Shown: piece by piece, positions 8,853 through 16,750 of the stretch
Position numbering within the stretch: position 1 is the first letter of the stretch
Layout of the letters: the number at the start of each line of letters is the position of its first letter
Assembly (NCBI GenBank): GCA_035485275.1
Contig: DATHOE010000035.1
Location: 14,886 to 78,885, forward strand
Length of the DNA: 64,000 nt
Origin: DAIDJD01 sp035485275
Lineage (GTDB): Bacteria; Oederibacteriota; JAJYGY01; DAIDJD01
Reading direction: 5' to 3'
Notes under the pieces: generated by a model
What the model was told of the DNA's origin: nothing
Seen by the model: the letters and a program-made list of their open reading frames with translations, nothing else
Databases searched by the model: none
Position numbers and translations under genes: made by a program

Positions 8853-10213
8853 GCTTCAAGGCGGCCCTGTCCCTGGCCCTGTGCCTGGCGGCGACGCTGG
8901 CGGCGGCGGCCGACCGCGGGAAGAGCCGCCTGCAGGTGATCGGCGAGCAGGGAAGCCTGCGCCTCTACCGCTTCGAGACCGAGGCCTGGCCCATGGACGC
9001 CGGGGCCAGGCTGCCGGAGGCCTCGCGCATCGAGATGGACGCGGGGGCCCTGCTGCGCCTGCGGTATTTGAACTACCTTGATTTCGTCGTCGCCGGCCCG
9101 GCGCGCTTCGCGGTCTATGGCGGGCCCTCGCCCGAGGCCGGCTCCGAGCGCGTGGTCCTGAAACTGGACCGGGGCTGCCTGCTCGTGGACGGGCGCTTCC
9201 AATTCGGGCGCCCGGCCGACCTGGTCCTGAGCCTCCCCGACCGCAGCCTGCTCCTGCCGCAGGGCCGGCGTTTCTTCGTGCGGGTGGAGAAGGGGCACAG
9301 CGACTTCTATGTTCCCCTGACGGGCAGCCCGGAGATCGCCGCCGCCGACCTGAACGGCGACAGCCTGGGCGCCCTGGCGCCGCTGAAGGCGGCCCCGGCG
9401 GACGCCGTCCCCAAGGCCCTGGTGGACGCCTTGGGCAGCCCGGTGACCGTGTTCGTGGTGGCCCGCGACTACAACCAGGACCTGGGCCTGTGGCCGCATC
9501 CCCCGGTGCTGGGGCCGCTCCTGGCCGAGCGCATGGCCGCCATACCCGGGATCGAAGTCGTCGAAGGCTCCGGGGACACCCTCTTCGCGTACAGAGCCAA
9601 CCACGCCCTCAAGAGCGGGGAGGACGACTTCCTCAAGCAGCTGGCCCTGGGCCAGGGCGCCCGCTGGCTCCTGGCGGGAAACTGCGTGACCGACACCCCG
9701 CCCCAGGAAAGCGCGCCGAGCCTGCGCCGGGTGCGCGCCCAGGCCGAGGTGCGCCTGCTGGAGGCCGACGGCGGGGACGGGGGCCTGGAACTGGTGAGCG
9801 AGGCGGCCGTCACGCGGGTCGCGAGGGCCGGCCGCCCCATCGAGCAGGCCTCCCGCGAGGCCTCCGAGGCCGCCAGCGACGAGGTGGCCCGCTACGTGGA
9901 GGGGCACGTCGAGGACCTGCTCCAGGGGCGTGCCCACGCCGAGGTTCTGATCCAGCTCGAGGCGGACAACGTCAACCAGGAGGCGCTGGAGGCCCTGCGG
10001 GTCCGGCTGGAGTCGCTGGACAGCGTGCAGCGCGTGTTCCGCCGGCGCTTCTCGAACCGGACCGCGGTGTTCGACCTGGTCCTGCGCAAGGACGTGGCCG
10101 ACTTCGACGCCCAATGGGCCGCCGCCGCGGACGGGGGCAAGTGGCGCTGGAAGACCCTGCCGCCCTCGGACGGGGGGCACCGCAGGGTGCGCGCCCTGCG
10201 CGTGGAGCCATGA
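8849..10213 (+). CDS. secreted protein, FecR-like domain plus uncharacterised C-terminal region
   Basis: A 454-residue exported protein starting at the GTG of the coaX overlap. A signal peptide (ALSLALCLAATLAAAA) is followed by a beta-rich region, roughly residues 30-170 (LLRLRYLNYLDFVVAGPARFAV, GCLLVDGRF, LVLSLPDRSLLLPQG), that resembles FecR-type domains. The rest (DQALGQGARWLLAGN-type motif, VRAQAEVRLLEADGG, then helices with DEVARYVEGHVEDLLQG) recalls FlgT- or CsgG-like assembly proteins. The last 90 residues form an alpha/beta unit (EVLIQLEADNVNQEALEALRVRLE, VQRVFRRRFSNRTAVFDLVL). I cannot assign a function. It overlaps the zinc-ribbon gene downstream. Confidence 0.65.
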   Translation: MSFKAALSLALCLAATLAAAADRGKSRLQVIGEQGSLRLYRFETEAWPMDAGARLPEASRIEMDAGALLRLRYLNYLDFVVAGPARFAVYGGPSPEAGSERVVLKLDRGCLLVDGRFQFGRPADLVLSLPDRSLLLPQGRRFFVRVEKGHSDFYVPLTGSPEIAAADLNGDSLGALAPLKAAPADAVPKALVDALGSPVTVFVVARDYNQDLGLWPHPPVLGPLLAERMAAIPGIEVVEGSGDTLFAYRANHALKSGEDDFLKQLALGQGARWLLAGNCVTDTPPQESAPSLRRVRAQAEVRLLEADGGDGGLELVSEAAVTRVARAGRPIEQASREASEAASDEVARYVEGHVEDLLQGRAHAEVLIQLEADNVNQEALEALRVRLESLDSVQRVFRRRFSNRTAVFDLVLRKDVADFDAQWAAAADGGKWRWKTLPPSDGGHRRVRALRVEP

Positions 10214-10389
10214 TGGAAAAAACGGTCCGGGAGATGTGCCTCATCTGCAAAGGGGAGCGGTGGATACCGGACCCCCTGGACTCCGGACGTTCGCTGCCCT
10301 GCCCCTACTGCGAAGCGCAGGGCTGGGTCGTCGTCGCGCCGGCCAATTTTGTCGAAAACCCCGAGCCCCCCGGGCCCGCGGAGAAATAA
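10210..10389 (+). CDS. small zinc-ribbon protein (59 aa)
   Basis: A 59-residue protein with two CxxC pairs, CLIC near residue 9 and CPYC near residue 31, in DnaJ-like settings (CLICKGERW and CPYCEAQGW), so it likely binds one zinc ion. The ATG at 10210 overlaps the upstream stop (ATGA); a second ATG follows immediately at 10213. It is the last gene of the accA-to-here run, since a promoter begins right after it. Function unknown; a protein-protein or RNA-binding role is typical for such ribbons. Confidence 0.7.
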   Translation: MMEKTVREMCLICKGERWIPDPLDSGRSLPCPYCEAQGWVVVAPANFVENPEPPGPAEK

Positions 10390-10400
10390 TTATTTGTGCC

Positions 10401-10430
10401 TTGATTTTGACCGACCGGACGGTCTAATAT
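10401..10430 (+). promoter_or_regulatory. sigma-70-type promoter with TetR-like operator in its spacer
   Basis: TTGATT at 10401-10406 and TAATAT at 10425-10430 are 18 bases apart. The palindrome GACCGACCGGACGGTC (10409-10424) fills the spacer, with arms GACCG/CGGTC around CCGG. Occupation would block RNA polymerase. The TetR-family gene at 10985 in the same cluster is the obvious candidate ligand. The first downstream start is at 10459, about 28 bases after the -10 box. The sequence is seen directly; the binding is inferred. Confidence 0.72.
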
Positions 10431-10458
10431 AGCGCTCCCCGAATTCAGCCGGACGCCC

Positions 10459-10920
10459 ATGGAACAGGAACTGCAGGCAGCCCTGGAAAAGCACATCCCC
10501 CTGACCCTGGCCCTGGGTCTGGAGGTGGCCGAGGCGTCCCCCAGGCTGGTGCGGCTTTCCTTCCCCCTGGGCCCCAACCGCAACCACCAGCACACGGCCT
10601 TCGGCGGCAGCCTTTACGCCGCCGTTGTGCTGGCCGGCTGGGGCCTCCTGTGGTGCGCCCTGAACTCCGAAGGCGCCGACGCCGACGTGATCATCGCCGC
10701 CTCGCGGGAGCGTTTCGTGAAGCCCGTCGGCGCGGCCTTCAGCGCGGAATGCCGCGCCCCCCAGGACGCCCTCGCGGGCGCCTTGCGCACCCTGCGCCGC
10801 AGGGGCATGGCGCGGGTGGACCTGGAAAGCGGGATCCTCTGCGGCGGGGAAGCCTGCACGCTCTTCTACGGCACCTATGGCCTGCTCGGCCGCGGGGCCG
10901 CACCGAAAAATCCGGCCTGA
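10459..10920 (+). CDS. hot-dog thioesterase, YiiD C-terminal type
   Basis: Putative acyl-CoA or acyl-ACP thioesterase of 153 residues with the hot-dog fold. The key stretch NRNHQHTAFGGSLYAAVVLAGWGLLW matches the YiiD_C family, where Asn, Gly and the helix after FGGS form the active site; only the thioesterase part is present, without the acetyltransferase half of YiiD. It is the first gene behind the operator-containing promoter and is followed by the tetR, tolC and RND genes on the same strand. That suggests lipid or acyl-group stress is linked to efflux. Confidence 0.8.
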   Translation: MEQELQAALEKHIPLTLALGLEVAEASPRLVRLSFPLGPNRNHQHTAFGGSLYAAVVLAGWGLLWCALNSEGADADVIIAASRERFVKPVGAAFSAECRAPQDALAGALRTLRRRGMARVDLESGILCGGEACTLFYGTYGLLGRGAAPKNPA

Positions 10921-10984
10921 TTTGGAACCGTCGTCGACGAACGCGCGTAGGGTTTCCGACGGACGCGCACAGAAGTGGTAGCCC

Positions 10985-11626
10985 ATGCGTACCCTTGATC
11001 CCGAAGCCCACGCCCAAGTGCGCGCGCGCGTCCTGGACGCCGCCCGGCGCCAGTTCGCCGCCCGCGGCTACCACGCCGCCAGCATGAACGAGGTGGCGCG
11101 CTCCGCCGGCCTGGCCAAGGCGGCCCTCTACCATTACTTCAAGGGCAAGCGGGCCCTGCTGCAGGCCCTGCACGAGGGGATGTTTTCCGGGGCCGAGGAC
11201 ATGCTGGCCAAGGCGCCCCATTGCCGCGACCTGCGCGAGGCCCTGGACTACCTGGGCCGCTCCTACCTGGCCCACTTCAAGCAGCCCGGGCCCGCGGAAG
11301 TGATGCGCATCGCCCTCAACGTCGCCTATGAGGACCCGGACCTTCTGCGCCTGTGCGCGATGATGCCGCGCATGGAGGCTCTCCTCGACGCCTTCCTGCG
11401 GCCCCATTTCCCCAAGGGGACCTCCCTGGAAAAAGTGCTGCAGCACCTGATGCCCTTTTTCGGCAGCCTCTTCTATTACCGTTTTGTGTTGATGCGCACC
11501 TGCACATCCGCGCAATTGCCCGCCGAAGCCGCCTACCTGGGGCACCTCGTGGACGTCTTTTCCGCGCCGCCGCGGGGACAAAAACGAAGGCCCTCGGGAT
11601 CGGTCCCAAAAAAGAAGTCCAAGTGA
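10985..11626 (+). CDS. TetR/AcrR family transcriptional regulator
   Basis: A 213-residue repressor-type protein. The N-terminal HTH is clear (AARRQFAARGYHAASMNEVA, then GLAKAALYHYFKGKRALLQAL, about residues 18-60), followed by an all-helical ligand-binding domain. It has a basic C-terminal tail. Because it lies between the thioesterase and the TolC/RND genes, it most likely controls this cluster, including itself, through the palindrome at 10409-10424. The 64-base gap before it contains the short palindrome TCGTCGACGA but no obvious second operator. Confidence 0.92.
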   Translation: MRTLDPEAHAQVRARVLDAARRQFAARGYHAASMNEVARSAGLAKAALYHYFKGKRALLQALHEGMFSGAEDMLAKAPHCRDLREALDYLGRSYLAHFKQPGPAEVMRIALNVAYEDPDLLRLCAMMPRMEALLDAFLRPHFPKGTSLEKVLQHLMPFFGSLFYYRFVLMRTCTSAQLPAEAAYLGHLVDVFSAPPRGQKRRPSGSVPKKKSK

Positions 11627-11660
11627 CATCCACCTTCCAGAACCGTTGACGAGGCAGGCA

Positions 11661-13100
11661 GTGAAGAGATTTTTCGTGTTCCTTTTGCTGGGTGCGGGGC
11701 CCTTGGCCGCGTCCCTGGGGGCGGAGAGCCTGAGCCTGGGCCAGTACATGGACGAGGTCCGCATGCGCAATCCGGACCTGCGCGGCGGACAGGCCGAGGA
11801 CGCAGCCCTGGCCCTCTCGGCCAAGCAGCCCCTGACGGCTTTTTCGCCGCAGATGGACGGACAGGTGCAGGAGCAGAACAACCAGACCTATCCGGTGGGC
11901 TCCACCGAGATCTCCCCCAGCGACACCGAGACCCTCAGCTGGGACACCAACCTCAACGAGCTCCTGTCCACCGGCACCCAGCTGGGCCTGGACTATTCCG
12001 GCGACCACACCAAGTTTTTCTACCCGTCCGCCTTCGCCCAGTTCGCCTCCAACCCCCTTTATGCCGGCTTCCTGCCGGACCTGGACACCTACGGCCAGCA
12101 GGTGAGCCTCAACATCAGCCAGCCGCTGTGGCGCAACTTCATGGCCTCGGAGGTGAACGCCAGCCTGGCCAAGGCCGCCGCGGACGCGGACGCCGGCCGC
12201 GCCGCCAACCGCTACCAGGCCCAGGCCCTGCTCTACCAGGCCCGCCAGGCCTACGTGGAGCTGGCCACGGTGCGGCAGGTGACGGCGATACTCAACGAGT
12301 CCCTGAAGCGGAACCAGAAAATACTCGACTGGACCAAGCACAAGTACGCCGACAACCTGGCGGACAAGGCCGACGTGCTCGAGGGCGAGGCCTCCCTGCG
12401 CCAGGTGGCCCTGAACCTGGCCGAGAACCGCGACGACGAGGCCCGCGCGGTGATCGTCTTCAACAGCCTCAGGGGCATGACCCCGACCGCCAAGGTCGGC
12501 GGCCTGGAGGCCTTGGAGGCGCCGGAGCGCCTGCCCCAGCCCAGCGGCACCCGCCCGGACCTGGAAGCCGCGGAGGCGGCCCTGCGCGCCAGCGACGCCC
12601 AGGTCGCCAGCGTGACCCAGAGCTTCACCCCCGACATCAGCGTCTTCGCCACCCTCGGGGGCGCCGAGCGCGATCCGGAGGCCACCGGGACCATGGAGCA
12701 ATTCCAGCCCAACACGCTGGTGGGGGTGAAGTTCACCGCCAACCTGGACTACGCCCTGTACCGCCAGGTCCTTTCGGGCGCGCGCCAGGCCGAGGGATAC
12801 GGCCAGGCCCAGGTGGAGGGCAAGAAACTCGAGGTCGCCAGGGACTGGGCCCAGCTCAAGGCGAGCTTCGCCGGGGTCAAGGAGCGCCTGGCGCTGGCCC
12901 GCGAACTTGAGACGATCCAGAAGGAGAAGGCCGACCGCGAAAAGGAGCGCTACGAGGACGGGCGCACCACCGAATTCCAGGTGCTGCGCTTCGCCGACGA
13001 CTACAACCTTTCGCGGGTGCAGACCCTGCAATTGACGGCCCAGGCCGAGGAGCTTGAAGCCCAGGCGCGCTACTACAACGGAGAAGACCAGCCATGGTGA
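11661..13100 (+). CDS. TolC-family outer membrane efflux protein
   Basis: Outer-membrane channel component of a tripartite exporter, 479 residues. I prefer the GTG at 11661, which gives a clean signal peptide (KRFFVFLLLGAGPLAASLGAES); a TTG at 11646 would add five residues. Two repeated halves of long helices with beta segments follow: GQYMDEVRMRNPDLRGG in the first, and the TRPDLEAAEAALRASDAQVASV-type segment (here SGTRPDLEAAEAALRAS) near residue 300 in the second. It ends with a coiled-coil helix (EKADREKERYEDGRTTEFQV). It overlaps the RND gene by seven bases, implying a shared transcript. Confidence 0.93.
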   Translation: MKRFFVFLLLGAGPLAASLGAESLSLGQYMDEVRMRNPDLRGGQAEDAALALSAKQPLTAFSPQMDGQVQEQNNQTYPVGSTEISPSDTETLSWDTNLNELLSTGTQLGLDYSGDHTKFFYPSAFAQFASNPLYAGFLPDLDTYGQQVSLNISQPLWRNFMASEVNASLAKAAADADAGRAANRYQAQALLYQARQAYVELATVRQVTAILNESLKRNQKILDWTKHKYADNLADKADVLEGEASLRQVALNLAENRDDEARAVIVFNSLRGMTPTAKVGGLEALEAPERLPQPSGTRPDLEAAEAALRASDAQVASVTQSFTPDISVFATLGGAERDPEATGTMEQFQPNTLVGVKFTANLDYALYRQVLSGARQAEGYGQAQVEGKKLEVARDWAQLKASFAGVKERLALARELETIQKEKADREKERYEDGRTTEFQVLRFADDYNLSRVQTLQLTAQAEELEAQARYYNGEDQPW

Positions 13101-16100
13101 ACAGCAGCGGCCCCAAGCCTACGTCCCCCGAGGGTGTGCCCGCGGGCGAGGATCCGGCCGTCCTCACCCAGGCGCCCCTCCTCGCGCGCCTGTCCCTGAC
13201 CCGGCCCATCTTCGTGACCAGCATCGTCATCCTCACGCTGTTCGTGGGCCTTTTGAGCTACTTCAAGCTGGGCGTGGACCTTTTCCCGGAGATCGAGATC
13301 CCGGTGGTCACGGTGCAGATCCCCTACCGCGGCGCGGGGCCGGCCGAGATCGAGACCCTGGTGGTGAAGCCGGTGGAGGACGAACTGGCATCCCTGGCGG
13401 GCATGAAGCGCATCCTGGCGAGCTGCGACGACGGGGTGGGGACCATCACCTGCCAGTTCTACGACGGAACCGACATGAAGGACGCGGAGCAGCAGGTCCG
13501 CAACCGCGTGCAGAACATCAGGAACAAGCTGCCCAAGGAGATCGACGAACCGATCATATTAAGGGTGAACCTCTCCGACCAGGCCGTCATCCAGGTCGCG
13601 CTGGAGGCGGACCTGCCGCCCGCCCAGCTCTACGACCTGGCCAACGAGGAGCTGAAGAACCGCTTCGCCCAGGTGCCGGGCGTTGGCAAGGTGGACCTGG
13701 TGGGCGGCCGCAAGCGCGAGATCGAGGTCCTGCTCGACCGCAACCTCCTGAAGCGCATGGGCCTCTCCGCGACCAGGGTGACGGGCCGCATCGCCGACAG
13801 CAGCTCCAACGTGCCCGTGGGCAAGGTGACCAAGGACGGCATTGACCTGAATTTCCGCACCCTGGGCGAGTACCGGACCGTGCCGGAGATCGAGGACGCG
13901 GTGGTCAGCTTCACCGACCGCCCCGTGCGCGTGAAGGACGTGGGCACGGTGGTGGACTCCCTGGAGGACGCCAAGAGCCTGGCCTACGTCAACGGGCACC
14001 CCGCCATCGTGTTCCAGATCTTCAAACAGACCGGCACGAACACCGTGAAGGTCGTCGACGGGGTGCAGGCCCTGCTGACCAAGATGAACGCCGAGATCAA
14101 GGACAGCCCGGGCAAGCCCAGCCTCAAGCCCCTGCAGGACGGCTCCGTCTGGATACGCCAGAACGTGGACGACGTGCAGGAGACCATCGCCATCGGCGTC
14201 CTGCTGGTCATCGTCGTGGTGTACTTCTTCCTGGGGAACTTCCGCAGCACCTTCATCACGGCCCTGGCCCTGCCCAATTCCCTCATCGGCGCCTTCCTGC
14301 TGATGCACCTGGCCGGCTTCACCATCAACATCATGACCCTGCTGGCGCTCAGCCTCTCGGTGGGGCTGCTCATCGACGACGCCATCGTGGTGCGCGAGAA
14401 CATCTTCCGCCATATCGAACGCGGGGAAAGCCCCTGGAAGGCGGCCCTCCTGGGCACCCGCGAGGTGAACCTGGCCGTCCTCGCCACCAGCTCCGTGGTC
14501 ATCGCCGTGTTCCTGCCCGTGGGCTTCTTGTCGGGCACCGTGGGCAAGTTCCTGGGCCAGTTCGGCCTGACCATGTGCTTCGCCATGGTCATCTCCCTCT
14601 TCGACGCCCTCACCATCGCCCCCATGCTGTCGGCCTTCTTCGCGGGCAAGGGGGAGAAGCACCGGGCCCGCATGGGTTCCTTCACCTGGGGCGGAGCCCT
14701 GGTGGGAGGCCTGGCCGTCGGCCTGGTCGGCCTGGTGGTGGCGCACAGCTCCCTGGGGCACGGCCTGGCGGTACTCTTCGGCGCCCTGCTGGGCGGCCTG
14801 GCCCCCGGCTGCGTGGGCGCCTTTGAGACCTTCCAGGAGGCCCTGGAGCATTCCTACGGCCGCCTGATCGGCTGGGTCGTGGACCACCGCCTGGCCACCG
14901 TGCTGGCGGCCCTGGTCGTCTTCATCGGCAGCTTCGTGGCCGCCGCCCACGTGACCAACACCTTCATCCCCCAGTCCGACAACCCCGAGTTCGCGGTGGG
15001 CCTGGAGATGCCCGTGGGCGCGAGCCTGGAGGCCACCGGCGCGGTGGCGCTGCAGGTGGACGCGGTCGTGCGCGCGCACAAGGAGGTCCAGGTCACCTCT
15101 GTGACCGGGCAGGGCAACACCGCCAACATCTACGTCGGCATGACCCCGGCCGACCAGCGCGCCATCAGCTCCGAGGACCTGAAGACCATACTGCGCGGCG
15201 AGCTGGCGAAGCGTTTTTCGCAGTACAAGGTCACCATCGGCGACTACGATCCGGCGGGCTCGGGGCAGAAACCCTTCACCCTGATATTGAAGGGCGACGA
15301 TCTCGCGGTCATGTCCGCATACGCCGAGAAGCTTAAAGTAGCCGTCGCCAAGGCCGTGCCGGGCCTGGCGGACCTCGACACCAACTACCGCGAGGGCAAG
15401 CCCGAGTACCAGATCAGGCTGGACCCCCTCAAGGCCGGGCGCCTGGGCGTCAGCACGGTGGTGGCGGGCCAGGAGCTGCGTAACTTCACGGACGGGACCG
15501 TGGCGGGGCAGTACCGCGAGGACGGCAAGGAATACGACATCCGGGTGCGGCTGAAGGAGGACCAGCGCGACCTGGAGAAGGGCTACGCATCGACCTGGGT
15601 GCCGAACCTGAACAACGACCTGGTGCGCCTGTCCTCCGTGGCCGTGGCCCAGCGCGCCAGCGGGCCCAGCTCCATCACCCGGCGCGACCGCTCGCGCTCC
15701 ATCGTCATCGACGCCGACCTGGGCCAGGGCGCGGGCCTGGGCGACGTGCTCGACGCCACGCGCAAGGTCATCAAGGCCAATCCCCTGCCCAAGGGCGTGA
15801 CCTACGATTTCGTGGGCCAGGCCGAGGATTTCGCGGACATGGGCAAGAACATGCTCATGGCCTTCATGCTGGCCATCGTGATGATGTACCTGGTGCTGGC
15901 CTCCTTGTATGAGAGCTTCATCACCCCGCTCACCATCCTTTTGGCCCTGCCTTTGGCCATCGCCGGCGCCTTCTACGCCCTGTTCACGGTGGAATTCCTG
16001 AGCAAACACGGCTTTTTCGCCCTGCTCTACAAATTCCACCTCTTCCACATCACCCACCTGGACGGCTCCCTCAACCTCTTCTCCCTCATCGGCCTGGTCA

Positions 16101-16444
16101 TGCTGCTGGGCCTGGTGGCGAAGAATTCCATCCTGCTGGTGGACCTGACCCTGCAGCACATCCGCTCGGGCATGGAGCGCAAGGAGGCCCTGGTGAACGC
16201 GGGCAAGGAGCGCTTGCGGCCCATCCTCATGACCTCCCTGGCCCTGCTCTTCGGCACCCTTCCCCTGGCCCTGGCCCTGAACGAGGCCGGCCGCTTCCGC
16301 TCCTCCATGGGCGTGGCCATCGTCGGCGGCCTCTTCACCTCCACCCTGCTGACCCTGGTGGTGGTCCCGGCGGCCTTCGAATACATCGATGATATTCGGG
16401 CTTTTGTCGAAGGCTGGGTGCTGAAGCTGGGCGGGAAGGGCTAG
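13094..16444 (+). CDS. RND-family (HAE1) efflux transporter permease
   Basis: Inner-membrane proton-driven pump of 1116 residues. The first helix (SLTRPIFVTSIVILTLF) is followed by FPEIEIPVVTVQIPYRGAGPAEIE, the porter domains, the TM4 acidic pair in LLIDDAIVVREN and the TM10 lysine in GLVAKNSILLVDL, all typical of AcrB/MexB relatives. It is longer than AcrB (1049). Two insertions are visible: residues about 515-580 carry an extra hydrophobic hairpin (GGALVGGLAVGLVGLVVA and further), and about 966-990 adds FLSKHGFFALLYKFHLFHI. No periplasmic adaptor gene occurs between tolC and this gene or anywhere nearby. Confidence 0.95.
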   Translation: MVNSSGPKPTSPEGVPAGEDPAVLTQAPLLARLSLTRPIFVTSIVILTLFVGLLSYFKLGVDLFPEIEIPVVTVQIPYRGAGPAEIETLVVKPVEDELASLAGMKRILASCDDGVGTITCQFYDGTDMKDAEQQVRNRVQNIRNKLPKEIDEPIILRVNLSDQAVIQVALEADLPPAQLYDLANEELKNRFAQVPGVGKVDLVGGRKREIEVLLDRNLLKRMGLSATRVTGRIADSSSNVPVGKVTKDGIDLNFRTLGEYRTVPEIEDAVVSFTDRPVRVKDVGTVVDSLEDAKSLAYVNGHPAIVFQIFKQTGTNTVKVVDGVQALLTKMNAEIKDSPGKPSLKPLQDGSVWIRQNVDDVQETIAIGVLLVIVVVYFFLGNFRSTFITALALPNSLIGAFLLMHLAGFTINIMTLLALSLSVGLLIDDAIVVRENIFRHIERGESPWKAALLGTREVNLAVLATSSVVIAVFLPVGFLSGTVGKFLGQFGLTMCFAMVISLFDALTIAPMLSAFFAGKGEKHRARMGSFTWGGALVGGLAVGLVGLVVAHSSLGHGLAVLFGALLGGLAPGCVGAFETFQEALEHSYGRLIGWVVDHRLATVLAALVVFIGSFVAAAHVTNTFIPQSDNPEFAVGLEMPVGASLEATGAVALQVDAVVRAHKEVQVTSVTGQGNTANIYVGMTPADQRAISSEDLKTILRGELAKRFSQYKVTIGDYDPAGSGQKPFTLILKGDDLAVMSAYAEKLKVAVAKAVPGLADLDTNYREGKPEYQIRLDPLKAGRLGVSTVVAGQELRNFTDGTVAGQYREDGKEYDIRVRLKEDQRDLEKGYASTWVPNLNNDLVRLSSVAVAQRASGPSSITRRDRSRSIVIDADLGQGAGLGDVLDATRKVIKANPLPKGVTYDFVGQAEDFADMGKNMLMAFMLAIVMMYLVLASLYESFITPLTILLALPLAIAGAFYALFTVEFLSKHGFFALLYKFHLFHITHLDGSLNLFSLIGLVMLLGLVAKNSILLVDLTLQHIRSGMERKEALVNAGKERLRPILMTSLALLFGTLPLALALNEAGRFRSSMGVAIVGGLFTSTLLTLVVVPAAFEYIDDIRAFVEGWVLKLGGKG

Positions 16445-16447
16445 CCC

Positions 16448-16696
16448 GTGGCCGCGGGGGCACAAGGAATGAGGCCTAGCCTGTTGGTTAGGGATTTGAC
16501 CGATGCGGCGTATCGTCGATTGCAGGCCCGAGCCAAAGCGAACGGCCGGTCCGTGCAAGGAGAGGCCGCCCTGCTTTTGAACAGCCTGTTGACGCCAAGG
16601 CCGATCGCCGAATTCTCGGATCGTTTTAAAATGTCTCGGCCTCCGCGGCGTCCGGAGTTGGCCAAGGCCGCTGTCTCAGGGCGTAAAATTTTTTGA
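16448..16696 (+). CDS. FitA-like ribbon-helix-helix antitoxin (no adjacent toxin)
   Basis: An 82-residue protein. LLVRDLTDAAYRRLQARAKA followed by NGRSVQGEAALLLNSLL is the FitA/VapB-type ribbon-helix-helix pattern used by antitoxins of PIN-domain toxins. The GTG at 16448 has GGGAAGGG seven bases upstream inside the end of the RND gene; an ATG at 16469 is an alternative but has its AAGGA directly abutting. The C-terminal 30 residues (EFSDRFKMSRPPRRP and further) do not match the usual toxin-neutralising tail that I know. No PIN gene follows; the next sequence is the transposable element. Confidence 0.75.
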   Translation: MAAGAQGMRPSLLVRDLTDAAYRRLQARAKANGRSVQGEAALLLNSLLTPRPIAEFSDRFKMSRPPRRPELAKAAVSGRKIF

Positions 16697-16714
16697 AACT
16701 TTGGGAATGACCGT

Positions 16715-16725
16715 CCACATTTGGT
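16715..16725 (+). repeat. 11-bp direct repeat, left copy
   Basis: CCACATTTGGT occurs here and again at 20515-20525 in the same orientation, exactly 3800 bases away. The two copies bracket the transposase genes and the AT-rich orphan gene. It could be a target-site duplication or a remnant of element ends. I did not find convincing terminal inverted repeats to decide. Confidence 0.4.
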
Positions 16726-16750
16726 AGCCCAATTCTGGTCTTGTGGCCGC

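Noticed and set aside
13559..16558. A 999-codon minus-strand open frame opposite the RND gene
   Set aside because: It is antisense to a clear transporter and its composition (Gly, His, Gln, Val repeats) is that of a reverse-complement shadow.
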